In this document: positions 5,795-6,294 of the stretch, in pieces | Layout of the letters: each line of letters opens with the position of its first letter | How positions within the stretch are numbered: position 1 is the stretch's first letter | Assembly (NCBI GenBank): GCA_046263155.1 | Contig: JBHELF010000026.1 | Location: 1 to 6,294 of the forward strand | From: DATADF01 sp046263155 | GTDB lineage: Bacteria; Actinomycetota; CADDZG01; WHSQ01 | DNA: 6,294 nucleotides | Direction of reading: 5' to 3' | Position numbers and translations under genes: made by a program | The notes under the pieces: generated by a model | What the model saw: the letters and a program-made list of their open reading frames with translations, nothing else | Databases searched by the model: none | Told to the model about the DNA's origin: nothing

Positions 5795-6203
5795 ATGGCC
5801 AAGCGGCATGAGAAACATCCTTTCGAGGACAACCCCTTCCTCGACGGCCTTCTCGACTGGATGGACTCGCCCGAAGGGGTGCTATCCAGCGAAGTATCCG
5901 ATGCTGTTTGGATATTGCTAGAAATAAGCCGATGTCGACGCCGAGAGTCGCACGATCATCTGGGACGATGGGAAGCGGCTTTCGATTACCGAGTCCGTGC
6001 AGCGCATTCACGCTGTCCACCCAGACTTTCCGCTCGACCTGATCGAAACGCATCTGATCGGATGGCTCGAAATGGAATTTGCGCCACCCACCTATTCTCA
6101 AGAGCAACTAGACGAGCTAGACCGACTCACCGAAAAGTGGATCGAGGATCACGAGCAGCACGCTAATACTACAACGAGACTTACTTTCAGATCAGTATGT
6201 TAG
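5795..6203 (+). pseudogene. Conserved-looking hypothetical protein gene, disrupted by a frameshift near 5921-5931
   Basis: ATG 5795 opens with MAKRHEKHPFEDNPFLDGLL and runs through DWMDSPEGVLSSEVSDAVWILLE to about 5923. Beyond that this frame becomes arginine-rich nonsense, while the +1 frame from 5931 reads DVDAESRTIIWDDGKRLSI and then HAVHPDFPLDLIETHLIGWL, PPTYSQEQLDELDRLTEKWI and EDHEQHAN. The two halves join naturally into an acidic soluble protein of about 125-135 residues if one base around 5924-5930 is removed. No known domain was recognised. The last 13 or so codons before TAG 6201-6203 lie inside the left arm of the inverted repeat at 6167, so the natural C-terminus was probably near HEQHA and has been replaced. 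No clear Shine-Dalgarno precedes the ATG. A sequencing error would restore an intact gene. Confidence 0.7.
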
Positions 6204-6292
6204 ACATGAGTATCAAAGCATTGCGAAGACCGAAAATCAGCCAGTTACACGCTTGGTCTGTTGAGCCTGAGATCTGAACTCTCGTTGTAGTA
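6167..6292. repeat. Long interrupted inverted repeat, MITE-like or insertion-sequence end
   Basis: TACTACAACGAGA (6167-6179) is matched perfectly in inverse by TCTCGTTGTAGTA (6280-6292). Inside these, TTCAGATC (6186-6193) is matched by GATCTGAA (6271-6278), so the arms agree over 21 bases, with spacers of 6 and 1 bases between the two blocks. The 77 bases between the arms have no gene. The whole unit of about 126 bases has the size and shape of a non-autonomous MITE. It lies at the 3' end of the gene at 5795 and supplies its final codons. The right end touches the window edge, so a target duplication cannot be tested. Confidence 0.6.
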
Positions 6293-6294
6293 CT

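Noticed and set aside
4266..5800. Similar strings CTCACTTCATG-A-GGCC (4266) and CTCACCTCATG-GCC (5787) on the same strand flanking the transposase, as a possible target duplication.
   Set aside because: The left copy includes the transposase stop codon and last residues, so it lies within the element; the match also needs a mismatch and a gap. Chance is a sufficient explanation.
1..6294. CRISPR arrays, tRNA or rRNA genes.
   Set aside because: No regularly spaced direct repeats and no cloverleaf or rRNA-like sequence were seen on either strand.

Overview
The window is GC-rich bacterial DNA. Its first half reads as a proteobacterial, most likely gammaproteobacterial, core region, and its second half as an accessory region. 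The core genes, all on the + strand, are the 3' end of scpB, rluB, an endonuclease III/MagIII-type DNA glycosylase gene, an assimilatory APS reductase gene (cysH) and a small CxxC thioredoxin-fold gene. The iron-sulfur-type CysH and the general look of the small accessory proteins would fit a sulfur-oxidising or purple-sulfur gammaproteobacterium, but nothing here fixes the genus.

Layout. 1-2016 is a tight block: the scpB tail, a small intercistronic hairpin, rluB, and a glycosylase gene that overlaps rluB by ATGA. The glycosylase reading frame is interrupted by one in-frame TGA exactly where its family has a tryptophan. 2017-2233 is an AT-richer intergenic stretch with a good extended -10 promoter and two small inverted repeats. 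It leads into cysH (2234-2956) and, 4 bases later, the CxxC protein gene (2961-3296), which together look like a two-gene operon.

3300-6294 is accessory DNA. It holds a frameshifted antitoxin-like gene with no visible toxin, about 350 bases with no convincing gene, an unrecognised hypothetical gene whose last codons also look frameshifted, a full-length IS4-type DDE transposase on the - strand, a frameshifted gene of unknown function, and at the right edge a long inverted repeat of about 127 bases that resembles a MITE or insertion-sequence end.

Functionally, CysH reduces APS to sulfite for cysteine synthesis. The neighbouring CxxC protein is a reasonable candidate for a redox partner, though this is inference. 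ScpB and RluB serve chromosome segregation and ribosome maturation. No clearly new multi-gene system is visible. The points most worth following are the CysH-linked CxxC protein, the TGA in the glycosylase gene, the cluster of four interrupted reading frames, and the right-edge inverted repeat.
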